This document shows positions 58,801-64,000 of a stretch of DNA of 64,000 nt, one piece after another. This stretch comes from Edaphochlamys debaryana (lineage: Eukaryota > Chlorophyta > Chlorophyceae > Chlamydomonadales), in the NCBI GenBank assembly GCA_016858145.1, contig JAEHOE010000168.1, positions 124,001 to 188,000 of the forward strand, read 5' to 3'. The stretch's first letter is position 1; each line of letters opens with the position of its first letter. The position numbers were made by a program, and so were the translations under genes. Under the pieces are notes generated by a model. The model was not told the DNA's origin, did not search any database, and saw only the letters and a program-made list of their open reading frames with translations.

Positions 58801-60855
58801 GCGGCCAGAGCCTCGCTATTCTCTCCAGCGCTCAGGAGGGACCAGCGCGCAGCCACCAAGGCAGGGTCTGCCAGAGGGAGGTCATCTCCCGGCCACGGAC
58901 TGCCCCGCTCGCTGCCAAACCCATCTCGCGGTGGCAGCTGCGGCGGCTCCCCGAGCGGCGCCTCGCCGCCGGCGGTGAGGCGGTAGAGGGGCAGCAGCGG
59001 CTGCGGCGGGGCGCTGGCGGAGGCACCCACGGCGCACGCGCCGCTGAAGGTGGCGGGACCGGGAAGGGCCCCGGAACCGGGGAGGGCAGTGCACTCGGGG
59101 GGTGAGGCAGAGGTGCTGGTAGGCTGCATTGCGCCGTTGGGCGGGGCCGCTGCGGTGATGACAAGGGAGGCGCTGGCGGCGCCGCCGGTGGAGCCGGTGG
59201 CGTTCGCTCGGGTGGAGGGTGGCGGCTCGTGCGTGCCCAGCAGCAGCGATGAGGCAGATATGTACGACAGCGGCATACCGCTGGAGGCGGCGGCGGCGGC
59301 GGCGGCCTCGGCGCTGATGCCAGCATCCAGCAGCGCCGCTGCGGCGGCGGAAGCGGTCTCCTTGTCTGCGTGGCTTCCCATCCACTGCAGCCCCGCCGCC
59401 CCGGGGCCCAGGGACGCCACGCAACCATCCAGGCCCAAGGGGTCACCGCCGCCGGCGGAGCCCGCGGCACCGTCGCAAGCGGATAGAGTCTGCGAGGCAG
59501 GCAGTTGGGCCAACGGCGGCGGAGGCGGAGGCGGCAGCGCAGGTGGTGCCGCTGTCGTACTGGCGGTGCGCTGTCGCGCCGCCACCCGCAGCTGGATGGC
59601 CGCCGCCACCGCCGCCTCCGCCTCCGCCACGTCCTGCCAGTTGGCGGGGGGCAGCTCCGCCGGGGCCTTGAACCCCTCCTGACGGCGCATCGGGAGCGCG
59701 CCGCCGCCAGAGACCCGCCCAGCGGTGGCGGGAGTGGCGGCATGGGGAGAGCCGGGTCTGCTCTCGCGCGTGCGTGGCCCCTTTGCGTCGGTGGCAGCGG
59801 CACCAGCGGGGCTGGCGGCGGAAGAGGCGTGCCAGGGCAGCTCCGTTGGCTTGCCAGCCGCCTCCGCCTCAGCCGCCTCAGCACCCGCCCCGGGGCCAGA
59901 GTGCCGGTGCCGGCCGTGGCCGAGCGACAGCAGCCGCCCAAACACACGGCCTGCCGGCGGGGCCGGGCGATCAGTGCCAGAGCTGTGCCCGCCCGTGCCC
60001 ACCGCCGTTGCCGCCGGGGAGCCCGAGCCCTGTCCGTCCGAGCCCGCGCCCGCGGACCCCGTGCACGCTGTGTGTGTGGCGACGGACGAACCCTGCAGCG
60101 ATACCGGGGCCGTGAACGCCGGCGGCGCCGCCAGCCAGCTGAAGCCGGCGGCCGTGGAGCTCCGGCGCCGTGCCCCCGCCAGCGCCCGCCAGGGTGTGCC
60201 GCTGGCGCTGTGGCGGGGCCGGGGGGCGCTGCCCTGGCTCCCGCTGCCCCTACCGCTCGTTTGAGGCGTGTCGCCCTCTCCGTCCGTGGGGCTGCCGGTG
60301 AGTCCGATGGCCAGACGAGATCCCGCCCAGGGGCCGTGCGGAGTTGCGGACGTGAGTAAGGGGGTGCGGCCCGGTGTGGGATGAGCGGCGGCGGAGAAGC
60401 GACGCGCGCGGGAGGGGGCAGAGTGGGCCGCGGTCTCGCCTGGAAACGTGGCTGCGGGGAAACCCCCGGACGCATCCGCCCCCGGTAGATTTAGGTAGGT
60501 GGAGCACGCCTCCTGCGCAGGCGCGTGTGAGCGGGGGGGGTGGGGGGTTTCAGCAGGTAAGCGGCATGTGGAAACGCTCGGTGTCCGAGTGACACCCCTC
60601 AATAGCGGAAAGCAGGGGCCCAGACGCCCAGACGGCCCCACTGGAAGTCTCGGGCTCTGACGCTGCACCCACCAGGCCGAGACCCGGTCCCGCGCCCCAA
60701 CACCGCAGGGGCGGCCGGCCGGCAAGCAGAGCCTCCCACGCTTCCTGCACACAAGGACACAGCGCGGAACGAGGAGGTTGAAACGAGTGGAGTCGCTGGG
60801 CTTGCAGTCCAAAGCCAAGACAGCACTCTGCACGCAACCGCCAACGGTCAACCGC

Positions 60856-61061
60856 AGGGGAGAGGGGAGCTCCACTCGCGACTTGCTCGTCCAAATTTCC
60901 CAAAATGGCACTTTCGGCCCCCCTCCGCACGTCGAGACCAACACCGCTTGGCTTCGTTATACACTTAGGTCCACTAGAGCACTTGAAAAAGGCCAGACAG
61001 CGTGGTCGCTGGGACGCGAAATCGATTGCTCGCAAATCGCCTCGGCGGGGCTGCAGACCAC
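60856..61061 (+). repeat. Left terminal inverted repeat (206 bp)
   Basis: Matches the reverse complement of 63629-63834 over its whole length with only a couple of differences seen (for example GGCTTCGTTA against GGCTTAGTTA, and GAAAAAGG against GAAATAGG). Such similarity suggests recent insertion or repeat homogenisation. Confidence 0.85.
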
Positions 61062-61662
61062 TCTATCAGCTCCATATGTAGGCTAGATACACCAAGATGC
61101 CATCTGGAGGGACCGGGAGCGCCTGGAGGAAGCTTACTCAGGCGCTCGTGGTGAGCGGGGTCGGCAACGGGAACGGACGCGACGTAGGCCGAGGGAAGGG
61201 GCGACTGGGCTGCCCAAGCGTCAAAGGGGATTCTGTGGCATAAGGAGGTCATGTTAGGGCGGGCTCCAGGCTGGAAACCTCTCGCCCTGCGTCGCTGTGC
61301 TTACGCGCGACAGTTGCCGCCGATGGCAGACTCAGCGACTGAAGCCGCTTGTTGCGTACGCGCCGAAGCGGTCGGCAAAGGGGATTCTTTGTATTCAAAG
61401 ATAGTAGCAGGGCAAAACAGCTGGGGAAACGGGGCACGCTCGAGGACGCTGTGCTTACGCGCGTTTTGGCGGGAGGCCATCTGGGTCGGGGCCTGGCCTG
61501 GGAACGCGTGCCCGGGACAACCGGGTTACTCCCGGCGCCTGTTTCTGTGCCCTTGAACATCTGCACGCTTCGTACAAGCAGTGTTCCCCTCAGGGCTGCA
61601 GTGCAAAGGTGGGATAAAACTCACCCCCGCTTGTTACCCGCCCTTGCCCCATCCATCCGCAG

Positions 61663-61980
61663 GTACTGCTTCTTCTGGCTGAGATGGGAAAGAAGACTCG
61701 AGCTTTCTGCGCCCTCTGCGACGCTGAAGTGTTGTCAGAGAGCTTCGTGCGGTTATATGAACGGCCCGAGGGCCAGCCCCCACCGCCATGGTGTGAGGGT
61801 GGCGGGGAGTGCTGTCGCTATCTTGTGGCCCCGACCCATCGCAACCCCGAGTGCCCTCTTCATCTCGATGGGCGGGACCACAAGCACTCTCCAGTGGGCG
61901 ACGAGTCCATCAAGTTGACCGTCAACATCCCCAAATGCAAGCGCAAGGCACTCAAGATCTGTGCAAATTGTGCCCGCTAG
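61663..61980 (+). CDS. 98-aa Cys-rich protein inside the transposon
   Basis: The coding part is 61684-61980, starting MGKKTRAFCALCDAEV. A splice acceptor (CATCCGCAG) ends at about 61,662, just 21 nt before the ATG, so a spliced 5' leader is likely. Cysteines and histidines are arranged as possible metal ligands: CALC near residue 9, WCEGGGECC near 42, ECPLHLDGRDHKH near 60-72, and CKRKALKICANC at the end. I do not recognise the family. Position inside inverted repeats suggests a captured host gene fragment or a small element-encoded DNA-binding protein. Codon use is less extremely GC-rich than in the neighbouring genes. Confidence 0.5.
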   Translation, partial: VLLLLAEMGKKTRAFCALCDAEVLSESFVRLYERPEGQPPPPWCEGGGECCRYLVAPTHRNPECPLHLDGRDHKHSPVGDESIKLTVNIPKCKRKALKICANCAR

Positions 61981-62361
61981 TCACTATTCAATTGTATTTG
62001 TGGATTGATTGCGCTTGCGGTCCATGACATAGGGGAATGCCACAGGCCACATGGCCTGCTGAATAAAGGCGTAGCAAGGGAGCAGGTGGCCAATCGAATG
62101 TCCTACTGACAAGCAGGAGTGAACCAGGTGTATAGAACCGCACATGCGCGGTGCCATATATGGATTCGCTAGATATCTTTCACTAGCACGCACGGGCCTC
62201 TCTTGCAAATTGAGTAGGGGCCTGTGGGGGACGCATGCATGATGCCAGACCGGTGCCTAATGAATAATGAATGCACTTGCCAGGGGGCCCTGGCACTTGC
62301 GCTGTTTTGAAGTGTACTGTTTGTTGGTCGGGGGAGAGTGCCGTTACCCAGGGGTCATCGA

Positions 62362-63006
62362 GGCAGGGGGCAGGGGGCAGGGGGCAGGGGGCAGGGGGCA
62401 GGGGCAGGGGGCAGGGGGCAGGGGGCAGGGGGCAGGGGCAGGGGGCAGGGGGCAGGGGGCAGGGGCAGGGGGCAGGGGGCAGGGGGCAGGGGGCAGGGGG
62501 CAGGGGGCAGGGGGCAGGGGGCAGGGGGCAGGGGGCAGGGGGCAGGGGGCAGGGGGCAGGGGGCAGGGGGCAGGGGGCAGGGGGCAGGGGCAGGGGGGGG
62601 CAGGGGGCAGGGGGCAGGGGGCAGGGGGCAGGGGGCAGGGGGCAGGGGGCAGGGGGCAGGGGGCAGGGGGCAGGGGGCAGGGGGCAGGGGGCAGGGGGCA
62701 GGGGGCAGGGGGCAGGGGGCAGGGGGCAGGGGGCAGGGGGCAGGGGGCAGGGGGCAGGGGGCAGGGGGCAGGGGGCAGGGGGCAGGGGGCAGGGGGCAGG
62801 GGGCAGGGGGCAGGGGGCAGGGGGCAGGGGGCAGGGGCAGGGGGCAGGGGGCAGGGGGCAGGGGGCAGGGGGCAGGGGGCAGGGGGCAGGGGGCAGGGGG
62901 CAGGGGGCAGGGGGCAGGGGGCAGGGGGCAGGGGGCAGGGGGCAGGGGGCAGGGGCAGGGGGCAGGGGGCAGGGGGCAGGGGCAGGGGGGCAGGGGGCAG
63001 GGGGGC
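62362..63006. repeat. CAGGGGG heptamer satellite (about 90 copies)
   Basis: About 645 bp of nearly pure CAGGGGG, with occasional six- or eight-base units that drop or add a G. As the unit is 7 bp, all three frames of each strand stay open and read as repeating heptapeptides (GQGAGGR on plus, PCPLPPA on minus); none is a gene. The regularly spaced G5 runs should form G-quadruplexes on the plus strand. Confidence 0.95.
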
Positions 63007-63628
63007 GCATGCTTGGCAGGGGTGAGCAGGAGGGCAGGGGAAACGGGCCGCTGAGGTGCATAAGGGCATGGCAGCCCCTGTTGCTTGGAGCAGGATAGGT
63101 ATGGGCGGACTTTGCGCGCCCACGGTTTGCATTGAAGTCTCCCCGAGCCGCCTAGTGTGTTGGCCTTAGGCCCCTGCAGGCCCAGCGGGGGCCCTGCGTG
63201 GGACACGGCCAGGCAGTGTCCGATGGCCTGGGTTCCCTGTTTGGCTGCGGGCGTGTCATGTAAGGGACACTTGGGAGCGCCCGTATCGATGGGGAGCGGC
63301 CTCGGGCAAAGTGGACACAACTTGTGCGCGCGAGAGCGTCTTTGCGTCCTCCATATCAGCATCGTGGGTCGTCATTGCCCCGGAACACCCTAGGCAGAGC
63401 TATGCAGGGCGACAAAGTTGACACTGGTGCCTTAGTACTAGCATAGAGGAAATATACGTGGACGCCTGCGCTCTTGGTCGTTCACTGCTCCCTGGCGAGG
63501 ACAATTCTCGCGAGGGGCACAGTTCCGAGTCCAGAGACGGCCCTGGCCAGTCGAATGGAGCCGTATGCTTCACGGGCCCTTTGCTATCGATGGACATACA
63601 CATGAAAAGCCCAACAGAAGCGGCGTTG

Positions 63629-63834
63629 GTGGTCTGCAGCCCCGCCGAGGCGATTTGCGAGCAATCGATTTCGCGTCCCAGCGACCACGCTGTCTGGCCT
63701 ATTTCAAGTGCTCTAGTGGACCTAAGTGTATAACTAAGCCAAGCGGTGTTGGTCTCGACGTGCGGAGGGGGGCCGAAAGTGCCATTTTGGGAAATTTGGA
63801 CGAGCAAGTCGCGAGTGGAGCTCCCCTCTCCCCT
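63629..63834 (-). repeat. Right terminal inverted repeat (206 bp)
   Basis: Inverted partner of 60856-61061. It ends CTCTCCCCT immediately before the second copy of the target duplication GGTCAACCGC (63835-63844). Confidence 0.85.
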
Positions 63835-64000
63835 GGTCAACCGCCTGCCGTACCTCGCGGGTTGCCGCCAGCACCTCTTGCCGCATCAGCGCCAGCTCCG
63901 CCGCCTCCTGCTGCATCACCTCCGCCCCCTCCACCGCACCAGCCTCCGCCTCGGCTTGCGCTCTGCCCTCAGCAGGAGCGTGGGCCCCATAGCGAAACCC

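Larger units (their letters stand above)
60856..63834. mobile_element. Mutator-like DNA transposon, non-autonomous (2,979 bp)
   Basis: The element has 206-bp terminal inverted repeats beginning AGGGGAGAGGGGAGCTCC. It is flanked by a perfect 10-bp target duplication, GGTCAACCGC, at 60846-60855 and 63835-63844. Copy A has the related single site GGTCAACCAC at the same place, which serves as the empty site. Long inverted repeats plus a 9-11 bp duplication are the hallmark of the Mutator superfamily. No transposase is seen, so it must be moved in trans. It lies in an intron of copy B. Cargo: a 98-aa Cys-rich frame and a CAGGGGG array. Confidence 0.85.
54588..64000 (-). pseudogene. Copy B of the giant gene: truncated, frameshifted duplicate
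   Basis: Exons matching copy A: window end to 63845, 60744-60673, 60512-58571, 58409-57848, 57738-57477, 57314-56545, 56351 to the junction at 54588. Several splice sites and the conserved islands (EAWEALLAGRPPLR, CTELYDMHDALLLSKLTERR, SLKKFMSRP) are kept. The 58409-57848 exon is 562 bp against 489 in copy A. That includes about 66 bp of extra sequence near 58,195-58,260 and a net extra base near 58,311, which puts the chain out of frame to a stop at 58,267. Homology to copy A ends at about 54,588, dropping roughly 285 C-terminal residues. A 3-kb transposon enlarges one intron. Its 5' exons lie beyond the window. Later exons still read open, so decay is recent. Confidence 0.75.

Noticed and set aside
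62183..63362. Overlapping long open frames on both strands over the heptamer array
   Set aside because: They are a consequence of a 7-bp repeat without stops in any frame, not genes.
1..64000. CRISPR arrays, bacterial operons or ribosome binding sites
   Set aside because: The introns, poly(A) signals and protein families show a eukaryotic nuclear genome; no spaced direct-repeat array was seen.

Overview
The window is nuclear DNA of a GC-rich eukaryote, most probably a chlorophyte green alga of the Chlorophyceae. The support is: many short GT-AG introns plus a few GC-AG introns; proteins swollen by Ala/Gly/Pro/Ser/Gln-rich disordered stretches; TGTAA (the chlorophycean poly(A) signal) 63-66 nt past the stop codons of two genes; and recognisable plant/algal families (ankyrin-RING E3 ligase, Arp2/3 subunit 2, METTL21-like methyltransferase). 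All exon models were built by hand from splice consensus and phase. Exact ends are inferences unless the evidence says otherwise.

Layout. 0.2-2.1 kb (-): XB3/XBAT-like ankyrin-RING ubiquitin ligase. 3.3-10.0 kb (-): 16-exon coiled-coil protein with FSIP1-like segments, divergent from a 2,553-aa GNAT-domain protein with an enormous disordered tail (10.4-19.4 kb, +). 20.3-22.3 kb (-): 456-aa protein with an Sld2/RECQL4/FAM13-like motif. 24.2-25.3 kb (-): Ser/Pro-rich reading frame, head to head with a damaged leucine-rich gene (25.4-27.7 kb, +). 27.7-33.9 kb: gene-poor, with small repeats, a perfect hairpin and about 1.5 kb of strand-biased G/A-rich DNA. 33.9-43.2 kb (-): an unrecognised gene of about 2,610 codons (copy A). 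43.8-45.8 kb (-): METTL21-like methyltransferase, divergent from an ARPC2 gene (46.1 kb, +).

The ARPC2 gene is wrecked. A Ty3/gypsy chromovirus (47.27-53.5 kb, -) sits inside it, one exon is missing, exon 2 carries a frameshift, and the last exon is cut off at about 54,588. There the sequence passes directly into a second, antisense copy of the 2,610-codon gene (copy B, 54.6-64.0 kb). Copy B has lost its C-terminal part, has a net +1 shift in one exon, and carries a 2,979-bp Mutator-like transposon with 206-bp terminal inverted repeats and a 10-bp target-site duplication. That transposon holds a 98-aa Cys-rich gene and about 645 bp of a CAGGGGG heptamer array.

The most unusual feature is the chromovirus. 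Its gag-pol gene is broken by stops and frame changes that are all removed by seven phase-consistent GT-AG introns of 72-149 bp, four of them inside the reverse transcriptase domain. Spliced, it reads as one uninterrupted Gag-PR-RT-RNaseH-IN-chromodomain polyprotein.
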